The notes beneath the pieces were generated by a model. That model was not told where the DNA came from. It made no database searches and worked only from the letters and a program-made list of their open reading frames with translations. A stretch of 64,000 nucleotides of DNA from Anaeramoeba flamelloides (taxonomy: Eukaryota > Metamonada > Anaeramoebidae), in the NCBI GenBank assembly GCA_027625915.1, contig JANTQA010000015.1:3315001-3379000 (forward strand), given 5' to 3'. Shown here in pieces: positions 33,755 to 46,579 of the stretch. The number at the start of each line of letters is the position of its first letter. The first letter of the stretch is position 1. A program made the position numbers and the translations under genes.

Positions 33755-34324
33755 TCAACTATATAAAAATTTTTTATATAAATACAAAATCCACTTTGTT
33801 AGTGGAGCTATTTTTTATTGAAAAGATCAAATTAATTGAAATATTACCACTAATTGAACAAGGCCTAAGGTATTTATTTCAATATATTTTACTTGAAATA
33901 TTTCCAAAAAAAAGAAAAAACAAACTGTACTTTTTTTCGAGAAAATGATTGAGGCCAATTTCAATAAAAAAACTGGAAATATGGAAAGGGTAAAAATTAT
34001 TTTCAAAATTATAAAATAAATTAAGATCTTTTAAATTCCATTTGAAATTTTATAAAGAAATTAGTTAAGTTAGGAAAAAGTTTTTTTCAATCAAAAAGAA
34101 AACATAATCGGAAATTTTCAAACTTTAAAAATATTAGATAACATTGAGATCACAAATTTTATATATTTTATTAATGAAATAACTGCCAAAAAATAAATTA
34201 TTATGAAGAATCAATAAATTATGTTTGTTAATGATTATGTATATTTATATTTTTTTCTGACAATTGATTCAATCAAGATATTTTTACAATAAATTTGCCC
34301 CACTTTTTAGGAAATAACCAATAT
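33755..34324. mobile_element. Family-C inverted-repeat element, copy 1 (left end decayed)
   Basis: Right end TTTGCCCCACTTTTTAGGAA followed by ATAACC matches the ends of the copies at 50287-50873 and 50882-51478, as does the interior (CCAATTTCAATAAAAAAACTGGA). The left inverted repeat cannot be recognised. Confidence 0.55.
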
Positions 34325-37300
34325 AGATCTACCTTAGCACCCCAAATATACTAATAACATATCAAAAAAAAAAAAAAAATTTAATTTGAAATGTTATTAA
34401 AGGATTATCAGATATAACATTGATAAACAATTATCTTGTAAAGCAAAATTTATAATTAAAAATTATATAGTTACTTAAAATAATTAAATAACTTGAAATA
34501 AAATTTTCAACATTTGTTAATTTTTTTTAGTTATTGTGATTTTATTATTTTACAAATTTTGTCAAAAAAAAATTTTTTTTTTTGTAAAGTTTGTCTACAC
34601 ATCAAAAACCTGTTAGTTTTAATGATTAAAATATATTGTACTTTACTGGAAATTTTTTGGGGAACTTTGCACCCCATTATTGTCAAAAAATACTTGATTA
34701 AATAATTTATTCAATACAAAAATTATTTTAACAACATATAGAAAATTTGTTTTGTCTACTGATACCATTCAATAACAGTATATACATATTTGATTATAAA
34801 TAATTTAAAAATATACAGAAAAATTTACATTAAATTCTAAAAAAAAATAAGATTTTGTTTTATTGTAAAATTTTAGAAATTTTTTCAACAAAGATTTTTT
34901 TTAAATTTTAAATGATTTGGCCAATAGCTCGAGTCATATTAATAATTGATTTTTTTTTTATTTTTAACTATTTTTTAATTTTTGTTTTTTGAAAATATAG
35001 AAATCAAATAAACAATATTTTTGAATTCGATACCATAGATCAGAACTTATTTAACAAGATATGAATTAATTTATTAAGGAAAAATTCAAATTTAGTTAAT
35101 ATATTATTCAAAATTTTACCAAATAAAAAATGCAATAAAAAATTTTTTGATTTTGGAGATTATTTTATTCTATTGGAATAATATTTAAAAGTAATTTTTT
35201 ATTTTTTTTTTTTAAATTTAATTTTATTATTTTATCTATTAAAAAGTAATTTATATTTGTTTTATTCCAATTTAATAAATGAAATTATTTTACAATTTTT
35301 TTTTTTTTGTTTTTCAATTATTACCGATTGCTTAAATAAAAGTTTTAAAAAATTAATCAGATTAAAATTTTCATTTAGCCTAAAGAAATAAATTTCATTT
35401 TTTTCTTGGTTATATATTTATTGGAATTTTTTCTAAAAAAAAAAAAAGAATTTCAAAGTAATTTATTTTTTTATTTATTTTTTTTTATCATAAAATTAGC
35501 AATATTGTTTGATTATTATTATTAATAAATCAATGTGTTGAGTTTTGAGTTACTATTACTGTAATAAAATTTCTGATTTAAAAAATTAAAATAAAAATTA
35601 AAATATTTAAAAAAAATGTAAAAATGAATAATGTTTATTTTTTTTTTCAAATTTTAAAAAACAAATCAATAACTTGGCTACTTTTTATTTGAACGATTTT
35701 GACTTTTTATTATAATTCAAATCTGGATTAAAGACAAATAAGAAAATTAATATATTAGTAGATCAATATCATTTTAAATCTTTGTTGAAAAAACTTGATC
35801 AAATTTAGGCAAATCCAGGGTGCTAAGGGATATATATATAAGCCAAATATCAAAATTAGGGGCAAAATTTTTTATTCTTATTTTTTTCTTTTTTCACTTT
35901 TGTTTCAAAAAATAAACTGATTACAAGATATTTTTATTTATTAAGCTAAATTGATTATTATCTCTAAAAACTTTAGTAAATTACATTATTATTTAAAAAA
36001 AAAAACAATTAAATAAATTTTGTTCTGATGAAAAATCTGCCCATATTTTTGAAATTACATTTATATATATATATATATCCCTTAACACCCCAAATAACCT
36101 AAAAACATTTCAAACAAAAATTTAAATTTGAAATGTTATCAAAGGATAATAAGGTATAGAATTAATAAAAAATTATCTTAGAAAGAAAATTTTATAATTA
36201 AAAATTGTATAGTTAGTTAAAATAAAAAAATAACTTGAAAAAAAATTTTCAACATTGGGAATTTTTTTTTGGTTATTGTGATTTAATTATTTTTCCAAAT
36301 TTTGTCAAAATAAATTTTTTTTTTTTTTTTGAAAAGTTTGTCTAGACATCAAAAACCTCTTATTTTTAACATTTAAAATACATCATACTTTACTGGAAAT
36401 TTTTCTGGGTCCCTTTGCACCCCAAAATTGCCTAAAATGCTTGATTTATTAATTTATTCATTTTAAAAGTTATTATAACATCACATAGAAAATATGTTTT
36501 ATCTACTGATTACTCTTCAATATCAATATCTATATTAGATTCTAAATAATTTAAAAATAAAAAAAAATATAAATTAAATTAGATAAAAAAATCAAATTTT
36601 TTTTCATTGCAAAATTTTACAATTTTTTCAACAAGATTTTTTTTCAATTTTAAATGATTTGGCCAATAGTTCGAGTCAGATTAATATTAGATTTTTTTTT
36701 ATTATTTTACAATTTTTTAATTTTTAACTTTTTACAATCTAGACATAAAATTAACAATATTGTTTTAGTAGAGACCATATATCAGAACTTATTTAACAAG
36801 ATCTGGATTAATTTATTAAGGAAAAATCCAAATATCGCAAATATATTATTCAAATTTTTATCGATAACAAAATACATTAAAAAAAAATTGGTTTCGGAGA
36901 TTATTTTATTATATTTGAATAATATTTAAGAGTTATTTTTTATTTTATTTTAAATTTAGGTATAAATATTTTATCGATTAAAAAGTAATTTATATTTGTT
37001 TTATTCCAATTTAATAAATTGAAATTATTTTACAATTTTTTTTTTTTTTTGATTTTAAAATATTATCTATTGCTAAAATAAAAGTTTTAGAACATTAATC
37101 AAATTAAAAATTTAATTTTGGCCTAAAGAAATAAATTTCATTTTTCTCTTAATTGTATATTTTATTGAAATTTTTTCTAAAAAAAAAAAATTAAATTTCA
37201 AAGTAATTTATTTTTTTATTTATTTTTTTTATCATAAAATTAGCAAAGTTGTTTTGTGGTTATTATTAATAAATTAATGTGTTGGGTTTTGAATTACTAT

Positions 37301-37795
37301 TAATGTAATAAAATTTCTGATTTAAAAAAAATAAAATAAAAAATAAAAATATTTAAACAAAATGTAAAAATGAATAATTATTATTTTTTTTTTCAATTTC
37401 AAAAAAAAAATCAATAACTTAACTACTTTATCTTTGAACGATTTTGACTTTTTATTATAATTCAAATCTGGATTAAAGACAAATAAGAAAATTAATATAT
37501 TAGTAGATCAATATCATTTTAAATCTAATTTAAAAAACTATATGAAATTTAGGCAAATCTGGGGTGCTAAGGGATATAAGCCAAATTTCAAAATTACTAG
37601 CAAACTTTTTTTTTATTATTTTTTTCAGTTTTCATTTGTGTTTCAAAAAATTAAATGATTATACTATATTTATATTTATTAATTAATATTGGTTCTTATC
37701 TCTAGGTAATTTAGTAAATTACATTATTATTCAAAAAAAAATAATAATAATAAAATTTTTTTCCGATTAAAAATCTGCCCCTATTTTTGAAATTA

Positions 37796-37800
<5 letters not shown>
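34325..37800. repeat. 1.74-kb tandem duplication
   Basis: Two head-to-tail units of about 1.74 kb (34325-36072 and 36073-37800) align throughout at a constant offset; for example TTGGCCAATAGCTCGAGTCA near 34917 and its counterpart near 36659. Each unit contains an inverted-repeat element of about 1.5 kb, with ends reading CCTTAGCACCCC and its complement GGGTGCTAAGG. Next to it is a ~230-bp element with ends near TATAAGCCAAATATCAAAAT and AATCTGCCC. No coding sequence. The units have diverged by many substitutions and small indels. Confidence 0.75.

Positions 37801-37856
<56 letters not shown>
37801..37856. repeat. (TA)n microsatellite
   Basis: About 28 uninterrupted TA units at the end of the tandem duplication; a shorter run at 36061-36077 marks the end of the first unit. 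Confidence 0.9.
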
Positions 37857-37857
<1 letters not shown>

Positions 37858-37865
37858 TATATAAA

Positions 37866-38072
37866 CTCTTTTTCAAAAATTGTGACTCACTTGAAATAAT
37901 AAATTGAGAAAAAAAAAATATCCTTTATTATTCAAGAACAATTAATAACTAAATCTGATTTGTAATTCACTTTTAAGTTATTCTAAATATATAAAAGCTT
38001 GATATATTAAAAATTAAAAAAAAATAAAACCAAAAACTAAAAAAAAGTAAGTCACAATTTTTGAAATGAGCA
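37866..38072. mobile_element. 205-bp inverted-repeat MITE
   Basis: TTTTTCAAAAATTGTGACTC on the left and the complementary GTAAGTCACAATTTTTGAAA on the right bound about 205 bp of A/T-rich DNA with no frame. Confidence 0.65.
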
Positions 38073-39108
38073 TTACGGATTTTTTATTTCTGAACTTTCA
38101 CTAAAAAAAAGTTGAACAACAAGATTTTTTATGAATAATTAAATCCATTTTGAAAGACATTACATAGTCAAAATTTTTTTAGTGATTATTTGTCTTTTCG
38201 AAGGTATTTTTTTTTTTTACACATTATCTTTTATAAAAAAAAAAAAAAAAAAAAATTAAAAAAAATGGATTCTTTCAAAAAGTGTAATTGTAATTTTTAC
38301 CTAAAATTGAGTCTATTAACACCCAACTTTCCGGGAAGTTCTTTAAAAAGTGTTTTGAATCTTTAAAAAAAATATCAAGTATTTTTGAGGATATTTCAAA
38401 AATTCCTTTTAGAAATTAAATTTTTTTTTTTATTTTTTTGTTTGGGTATTTCTCTGATTTATCAAACACTTAAAAAAAACTCTAACAATAAAATACTGAA
38501 ATGTCTCCAATACGGATCAGTATAGAAATTATTTTTATATTTTTACCTTTTTGAAAAGGTTATAGTGATCCGTAAAGAGTATAAAAGAATTGATCAGAAA
38601 ATGATTTGAATTTATCTTAATGTAGTTTTAAAAATGTGAGGACTTTTTTTATACTTGTATCAAGTTTTCTATTTTAACAAAGTGAGGACATTTTTAAAAC
38701 TTTTTTCAAGTTTTCTTTTTGGAAAAATGTGAAAACTTTTTCAGAATTAAAACTTTTTTGAAACTTTTCTATTTAAATCAAGTGAGGTGCCAATTTTTAA
38801 ATGTGGAGTTAGAGGTTTGGTGGGAAGGAAAGCACCCATAAAAAAAAACTTTTTCATTTTACTAAAACAGAAAACATTAAAAAAGTTTTAATTCTTTCAA
38901 AATCGAAAAAAAAAAAAAAAAAAGTACAATAATTAATCATTTTTTAATATTGATGTTGTGACTATTATTTTTAAAGTTAAAATTGTATTATTATGTCATT
39001 TTTTCCCAACATAAAGAGCGGAGCAGAACTAGCTGTCAATTTGTCTCTGAGTTTTCTGTAATTTCTGTAATCCCAAAAGAGATCGGTAATTGAAAATTGT
39101 TATATAGA
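38073..39108. other. spacer with short tandem and inverted repeats
   Basis: Holds a small hairpin at 38512-38575 (TACGGATCA paired with TGATCCGTA) and the ~50-bp tandem units at 38635-38800. No gene. Confidence 0.5.
38635..38800. repeat. imperfect ~50-bp tandem repeat
   Basis: Three units of the form GTGAGGAC-TTTTTnAnACTT-TCAAGTTTTCT-TTT follow each other. The last part also pairs with 38866-38905, and resembles 16490-16540. Confidence 0.5.
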
Positions 39109-39605
39109 GTAGGGAAAAAAATACCCAGCAATTAATAATCCCTGGTCAGATTTTTAATTGTGAATATTCAGGAAAATTGATGTGTAATTTCATTTATTGT
39201 CAATCAAATCCTTTTTGTAAATAACCAAATTTTTTATAAGCCTAGTAATAAGCCTCCCGAAAGTTCATTAAATTAGGGTGCCTATTGAATACTCAAGTAA
39301 TTGTTTGATAGCATAAGTAGATCAACTGTTTTTGAAAAATAATCTAGTTTTATAGAGGTTTTACTAGAGTTTAGAAAATGATAATTTTTATTCTTGTTTT
39401 TTGATTGATTGAATGATGTTTTGAACAAGTGGGATTTAATTAATCATCATTCTAATAAGTGGGTGGGTGCTCATTTTAAAAGTTTGATTCTTAAAAAGGG
39501 ATTTGATTCAAAATAAATGAAATTACAGATCAATTTTCAGGAATATTCACAATTAAAAATCTTGTCAGGGATTTATTTCATGTCCGGTATTTTTTCAACT
39601 GCTTT
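39109..39605. mobile_element. ~497-bp foldback MITE, long inverted repeats
   Basis: Arms of about 110 bp: AATCCCTGGTCAGATTTTTA on the left is mirrored by TAAAAATCTTGTCAGGGATT on the right, and pairing extends outward to GAAAAAAATACC and its complement. A related element is at 41346-41757. Confidence 0.7.
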
Positions 39606-39791
39606 ACTACAATTTTTTTTTCAACAAACTTATGTTTGATCTGATGATGAAATTTTTTGATAAATTGCTTTTATGATTAATAGTATATTTGGTTCTCTCA
39701 TTTTTGATAAAAAGATTAACAGAAATAAAATAAAAAAATAAAGGGTGGTAAAGTGATGTTAATAATTTCAGAAATTTTATTCAATAATGTT

Positions 39792-41157
39792 TCAGACTTT
39801 TTTCTTCATCTTTTTTCTTCTTTTTTTTAATAAAATTTTCGGATTTTTTTTTCTTCTTTTTTGTTTTTGAAAAAGATCTTTTGAATTCTTTTGGATTGCT
39901 GAAATATTTTTGCTATATTTTTTTTTTCTTCTTTGGTTGCCCTCAAATTGTTCCATTTTCTTTGTATTTGATACGAGTTGGTATGAAGGCGAGTTGGTAA
40001 ATTGTGAAGAATTGTTTATATTTTTTATTTGACTGTTTGGTGCCTTATGCAGGCCACCTTTTTTGAATTGCTTAGAATTAATTTTCCTTTTTTTGTTTTC
40101 TTTAAAATTTGATTCAATTAAATTTTTCTTTTTGATTGTCTTTTTCTTTTTTTTTTTTTTAATCTTTCTCCTTTGGTTCCCATTCTCTTTCTCTTTTTCA
40201 TTCTCATTTCCCACTCTCCTCGTTTTCTTTTTCTTTTGAATTTCCGTTTTCTTTTTCTGTTTTTGTTTCTTTTTTCTTTTCCTTTTCCTTTTATTATCAT
40301 GGTCATTTTTATTTATGTCCATCTGATGTCTTTTTTTCTTTTTCTTTTTTTTCATCTTATTTTCCTTCTTAGTTTGGTAATTGGTTGTGCTTTGGAATTC
40401 TAAAAAATCTGTTCGTGTGACATTTTTGAGTTTTTCTTGGCATTTCTGTAATGTGCTTGGTTTGAATTTCCTTAATTGTGATAGAGCAGTATTTTTTACA
40501 ATTAACAAAGTATTTTCAAATGAAAACAAACATGTCATCGTATCAAGAAGGATTTGGTTCCGTTTGCTTAAAACTGATTCTTTGGATTTTTGTTTTAAAA
40601 GAATAATTGCCGATAACAGATCTTTCGAACTTTCAAAGCTTGGGGATTCTTTTATTTTTTTTTCTGAATATCTCGGGAAAAGATTAGTGTTTAAAGGTTC
40701 GTTAAAAATTTTTTGAAACAGTTTGGCAGATATATCAAAATCATTTGAGTTTGCGAGAATTATCTTTTGTTTTGTGTTTTTTTTTTTGGAAATTTTACAA
40801 CACGATCAGATTAGCATGAGGAAAATTAATTCTTTCAAAATGAAGAAGATTTTTTTTTTTTGTTTTTTTTTTTTTTAAGAGAGAGAATGAGATTACTTGT
40901 TCTTGGATCAATATTTGAAGTTTTACATCTTCAATGTATTGGAGGCATGGGTACAAATACTTGAGTTCGCTTGCTGATTCAATTCGAGAAAGAGAAAAAA
41001 GTGCATAAACAGTTTTTGTTTTTTTACTAAAAAAGCAATTCTCAAAAATATTGATTTTTTGTTGGGATTTGATCCAATTAATGATATGATCAATCCCCAA
41101 GACACAACAGTATTCCAACAAAAGATCCAAATGTGGTGGATCTAAACTCAAATCCAT
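39792..41157 (-). CDS. two-exon protein with Lys-rich C-terminus, unknown
   Basis: Exon 1 is 41157-40804 (118 codons, MDLSLDPPHLDLLLEYCCVL). A 40-nt intron (GTGTTG...CAAAAG, 40803-40764) leads in phase to exon 2, 40763-39792, ending in TGA; total 441 aa. Without the intron the frames are offset by one base. The first ~240 residues look helical and globular (LFQKIFNEPLN, KDLLSAIILLKQKSKE, LLDTMTCLFSFENTLLIVKN). The rest is a long Lys/Arg/Asn-rich disordered tail with poly-Lys. I do not recognise the family. The helix spacing is faintly like the TRF homology dimerisation domain of telomere proteins, but no Myb domain is present, so this is only a hypothesis. The GTGTTG donor is weak; a sequencing error in an A run is an alternative. 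Confidence 0.6.
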
Positions 41158-41345
41158 GGGATAGTTAATGTAATTTTTTTATTTTACAGTAAGAAATAAT
41201 AAAATGAAAAAAATGATTTTAGAAATCAAATAATTTATCTCCAATAGTTTATCCACTGAAAAAAATATTGTCAATGGAATGTAAAACAAAGAGTTCAATT
41301 CTTTCAAACTTTGGAACAATTATAATAATGGATAAAATTGTTCTA

Positions 41346-41757
41346 ATGATAGTGGAAAAAAAGTGAAACAGGTTTTTAATTGGGAATATTAATAGATCAA
41401 CTGAAAATTCAAAACAAGATCAATTAAAAAAAGAATAAATAAATAGATAAAGTCAAAATGAAAGTACTCAGCACAGTAAAAGTTTTTTTAATACTATCTT
41501 TTGGTAAGATGGGTTGTTCTTTGATTGATCAATTATTAAAAATTTGTTCAAAAAATTGACTATTTTTGAGATCTCCAAAACCACACCAACTATATCGATA
41601 AAGAAGTTGATTTAAATTGTATTTGTTGGGTTGATTGAAAATAATATAATAGATTATTATTTGAAGTTAATTGGTTTCTTCTTTTTATTGATTTTACTTT
41701 TCATTTTCAGTAATGTTCCCAATTAAAAACTGTGTTTTACTTTTTTTCCAAAACGGT
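41346..41757. mobile_element. ~410-bp foldback MITE
   Basis: GTGGAAAAAAAGTGAAACAG and TTTTTAATTGGGAATATT on the left are mirrored near 41713-41755. Related by its inner arm sequence to the 39109-39605 element. Confidence 0.6.
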
Positions 41758-44169
41758 AATCACATTGTATATATCAAAATTGACTGGCAACAATATCTTC
41801 ATATCACTACTACAATGCCAGACTTCCATTTGGTACAATATTATGGATTTTAAATCTCAATATGATTACAAATAGCTATATCTCCTAGTTTTGCTCTATT
41901 AACAAATTTGTTCCATCAAAAATCGAAAAATCAAGATTTGTCTCAATAAAAATTCTGTTATTATTAAGGTTTATAAACTTGAGATTGGAAAAAAATTTTT
42001 ATGTTTATCTTGTAATTGTTCCTCGATTTATAACTTTCGATTACAGTTATGTGTCATAATGTGAAAAAATTATTGTAATAAAAAAAAAGGAATAAACCAG
42101 TCACAATTATCAAAAAATAAATTTGAGATCCAAAAATTTAGAGATTTTTAATTTTATGATCTGTTTGTCATAAAAAAGAATTTTTCAGAGAGCCTTTAAT
42201 AATTGTTTTAAGAATCAACCATATTCTTTTTAGAAGAAATTATTATTAATAATTTAAATCCAAAAAACCTAAAAAAGATTCTAATAATCTTCAAAATACT
42301 TTTTTTTATTTATTTTAACATAACAAAAAATCATTTCGTGAACTCTAAATAATGTTTATAGCTGAAAAAAATCTAATTCCAAGTGTTGAGAAGTGCTTAT
42401 TGATACAAGCTGAATTGAAGTTGAACCTAAATTTGATATGTAATACCCTTTTTTTTTTTTTTTTTTTTTAAATCCAATCATGTGTGGATGTTTGTTGTTT
42501 CTATTATTAAATAACTTTCTCTTTCTGTTATAAAATCTCTATCTTTTTCTTGAGTTTTTTAAGATATATTATTTGGAAATCTGTGTTATTTCTATTATGA
42601 TCTATTCTTTCTCTTTCAGTTTGAAAACACGATATAATAATAGAAATTGGTATGATTTTTGGTTTTTTTCATGAAATTGTAAACACTCCAAAAATGATCG
42701 AAAATGGCAAATGTTTGACTTTTTTTAATAGTCAAAAATCATTATAAAAACACTTCAAATGGGGTTTGTTTTTATTCTTTAAAATTACTGATTAACAATA
42801 TTTCATTGGAAGTTTGTATATTACTTAGGAGAAAAAAAGCAAAAAAAATCAATATTAAAAGTTTTTTTGGTTTAAATTTGACTTTTTGAAACAATTCGAT
42901 TATTTGCATTTTCTAGTATTTTTGGTGTTTTTCCAAGGTTTTATTTTTTAGTGGGTGGATTTTTTTAGAAGTCTATCATCTTCTTTTGTTTATTCTTTTT
43001 TTGTTGCTATTTATCTGTTTTTTTATGAATTCTGATACATATTTTAATTCGTTATTGAAAATTATTCTAATTAGAATAAATTTTCAAGAAAAAAAAAGAA
43101 AATTAAAAAAAAAAGAAAAAAAATTTTTTTTCAACAAGATCATTTTCACAATTGGCATTTTCAAAATAGGAATTTTGTGAAAAAAAAATATATTAAAATC
43201 ATTAAAATTCGGTAAATCTTATTAAAAAAGAGGTATCTATTTTATAACGAAATAAATTTCTAAAATTTGGGATTATAGAAATAACAATTGGTAAAAAAAA
43301 CTTTTTTGTTATTAGAGAGTGATAATGTTATATTCTTAATTCTTGTTTTATTGGAGAAATCAAGTAAATCTAAAATATTCTTTTCCCTATTCCTGATTTT
43401 TTGAAATCAGCAATAACTTATTTTTCAATAAGTAACAAAAAAGTAATATATAAATAAAAATTACAGTAATTGAAACTACTACTAATCTCAATATCTAAAA
43501 ACCTTTATATCTTGATTCCAAAATTTAAAAATTACAGAATTTTTTTTTCGAAAAATAATCTACAAATAGTTTATAAAATATTTAAAAGGGTAAAGATTTA
43601 ACAACTGAGAACGAAAATAACTAGGATGTATATTAGATTAAAGTATTTTTTTTTATTTTTATTGTTTTTTTTTTTTTTTTTCATTTTTTTGGGAGTGTAA
43701 TCTTTATAATAATAAAACTCATTACTTGGAAAAATATATTATAAAGTAAAATCATGATCAAATAAAAAAATTTACCAATTTTATTTAAAAAAAGTCATTT
43801 CGAAAATTAAATCATTTTCTTGAAATAGGAAGTCTGTTTAAGTTTTAAATATATGCGAATTTTCTTTAATGTTTTTATATCTTATTGGGGGGGGTACGAG
43901 TTATAATTTTCTTTTATTTATTCAAATTAATAAAGCTATAAATTGATTTTTTTCTAAAAATCTAGAAATAAATTAATTAAACACTGATAATAAGATATTT
44001 TAATCATATTTATTAATACCATAGGAATTATTATTATTATATAAGTATAAAAAATATATAAGTTTTTTTCATTCCAAAATCTAATTTTTTTCATTATTTT
44101 CATAATTCAAGTAATTTCAGAAAAAAAATCCAAATTTCCAGTGATATTCAAATATTACTTTTTTATATA
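41758..44169. other. AT-rich spacer
   Basis: No gene or recognised repeat; contains T runs (about 42450-42469) and a short G run near 43887. Short frames translate A/T runs. Confidence 0.55.
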
Positions 44170-44364
44170 CAATCAGTTCCACTATTAAGAAACAAACTTT
44201 CAACAAAATTAAAAGCACAAAAAAAAATCTCAAATAAGGTACAAAATTCAGATACAAGTATAATAATTTGAGTTTTAAAAAAATCAAAAAATATACCTTA
44301 ATTTGAGAATTAGAGGTACTTTAACTTTTGTTGAAAGTTTTTGTGTCTAAAGTGTAACTGGCTT
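44170..44364. mobile_element. 195-bp foldback MITE, older copy
   Basis: Starts TA|CAATCAGTTCCACT and ends AACTGGCTT|TA; inner arms ACAAACTTTCAACAAAATTA pair with the right side. Same family as 25355-25547. Confidence 0.65.
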
Positions 44365-45049
44365 TACTCTTTAAAAAAAATATTTTAAGTGTTCTAATTC
44401 AATAATCTTTTTATATAATTTGGATAATTTATTCAATTTATATCGAAGTTGATTCTTTCCATTTAAATTATTTTTTGTTAAAATTTTTTTTTTAATTTAT
44501 GAAATTTTAAAGGATTAATTAAAATATGAGATTTTACTCTTTTTGTTTAAATTCTGAAAAATATAAATATAACAATTTATTAATATTTCCTGGAATAGAA
44601 ATTTTTGTTATTGTATAACCAAGTGTACTCTCAAGTGCCTTTTTTCATGCGAGCGATTTAAAAAAAAACTCATCAAATCCTCAACTTGGACTTTTTTTTG
44701 AATTCTTTAATTTTTTAATTGACTGGTTAGGTTTAGAATTCATTTTTTTTTTTTTTTTTTTTAGATTCCGAATTGATTTTATCAGATTTTTTTTGAAAAG
44801 AGACGAGATTAATCAATTTATCAAAACCTAAAAAAAAAATAATTTTTAAATAATTTAAATTGTCTTTTTTAAATGTAAATAAGTACTTAAGGGAGTAGCC
44901 ACGGTAAAGGAAAATTTTTCACTTTTTTGCAATTCTGAAGAGGATCAGAAAATAACCATTTTTTACTTTGCTTGTAACTCGTTGATTTTTATTATTTAAA
45001 GTACTCCATTCATAAGATTTTTTAAATTTTTTTTAAAAAGTCTCAAAGA

Positions 45050-45150
45050 AATTGCCACAATAGAATGTTGAGTTGAATTGCAAAAAATAGTGTTTCGAAT
45101 GTTGAATAACTTATCTTTTATCCTTATCTCAACATTCTATTGTGGCAATT
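45050..45150. repeat. perfect 23-bp inverted repeat (hairpin)
   Basis: The arms 45050-45072 and 45128-45150 are exact reverse complements (core GCCACAATAGAATGTTGAG), with a 55-nt loop. Much better preserved than the surrounding element. Confidence 0.8.
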
Positions 45151-45508
45151 AATTTTAACATTTTTTATTTTTCATCATTTTTGAATTTTTTTAATCCTGA
45201 CAACATAAAGCAATTAGAAATATTTTAATCTCAGTGACATTTGGGATTAATGGATTTTGTTTAAAATGAATAACAACATTACAATTGAGAGAATCATAAA
45301 AAGGAAACATAAATGGGACTTAAATAGCTAGAAGGATTCCAAAAAATATAATAATTAAGTCAAATTATTACTTATTCGGATTTTAAATCGTTGGATTTAG
45401 TGGAATTGGGGTAGTGAATATGATTATATGTTATCAAAGTTTAAACCACAAAATAGCTATATGTTTTATTCTAAGAATCTGGAATTATCTTCTCCCAAAA
45501 AAAAAATA

Positions 45509-46050
45509 TAAACCTCATTCCAAAAATTTGGACACACCTAAAATCAAAAATAGGAAAATAAAAACTCAATTTATTGTATTTTTCTAAACCTAATATAAAA
45601 GTACATTTAAGTAACCTAGTATTAATGTTTTTATAAGTAATCATTTTCATCCAAATATAAGAAAACAATATAAAACAAAAAAATAAAAACAAGTGTGTCC
45701 AGAATAAGGAAACAAGCTGTAATGAAGTAGTTTGGTAAATTTGTTAAAATCCCACCAACAATGGTTAATCGATCAAATGATAAGATACCATGAACCAATC
45801 GTATGTGGATTTTTCAATTTTTGAAACTCAACTGTAACAATCTATCAATCATCGATTAAAAAAATCTTAGATCTAACGAAACAGATTACGTAACTGAAAA
45901 ATTGAAAATTAAAACAAAAAACAAAAAAAAAAAAGACAAAAAAATGAAATAGTTTGTTGAATTAAAATTACTTCTAAATTGGATGTAAATCAAATTATTG
46001 CTATTCTTCCAACTGTTTAAAATGTGCCCAAATTTTTGGAATTAAATTTA
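45509..46050 (+). mobile_element. Family-A inverted-repeat element, copy 4
   Basis: Begins TAAACCTCATTCCAAAAATT and ends GGAATTAAATTTA; closest to copy 1 (4557-5095). Nested inside the TTAA-bounded element. Confidence 0.75.
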
Positions 46051-46579
46051 TTTTAATAAAAAAAATGAAAAAAAAAACTATTTTATCAATATATTCTCAA
46101 TTTTTTATTGTTTAACATTACTAAAAATTAAAATATCAAATAATTTTTTTAAAAAAATTTTTAGAGAATCTACGATCACACTCCACTAAAATAAAATGTT
46201 CTTATCTCATCTCTCTCAAATTTTTATCATGTCTTATGGTGTAGCTACTCCCTTAACACATTTTTGCTCCAGTTAATTTAACATATCTTCGAAAGAGTGT
46301 TGATTAGTGTGTATCCTATATTTTTTTCTATTGGTATCTATAATTTTTTTTTTTTTGAAATTGGTTTTTGTAAGAAGTGAAATAATTAATATACATATAC
46401 TAGTTGGTTATGTAAAAATACTGTAAATAATTGAATTTCTTTCAAACATTAAAAAAACAATTTTTTGGTTAAAATGGATAGAAATTTTCAAACTTATTCT
46501 TAATTTTATCAAGATTGAACTTTCAATACTTTTTCTATCGAGAAAATTACTTAAAATAAAAATGTTCGTTAATAAATTA

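Larger units (their letters stand above)
44887..46256. mobile_element. 1.37-kb TTAA-bounded inverted-repeat element
   Basis: Ends are TTAAGGGAGTAGCCAC at 44887-44902 and GTAGCTACTCCCTTAA at 46241-46256, a 16-bp inverted repeat with two mismatches that includes TTAA on both sides. TTAA target sites are the hallmark of piggyBac-type transposition. There is no transposase frame. It contains a hairpin at 45050-45150 and a whole Family-A copy (45509-46050) inserted within it. Confidence 0.65.

Noticed and set aside
34514-36929. Small membrane proteins in the 1.74-kb duplication
   Set aside because: The frames are not maintained between the two units and consist of Phe, Leu, Ile and Asn from A/T runs.
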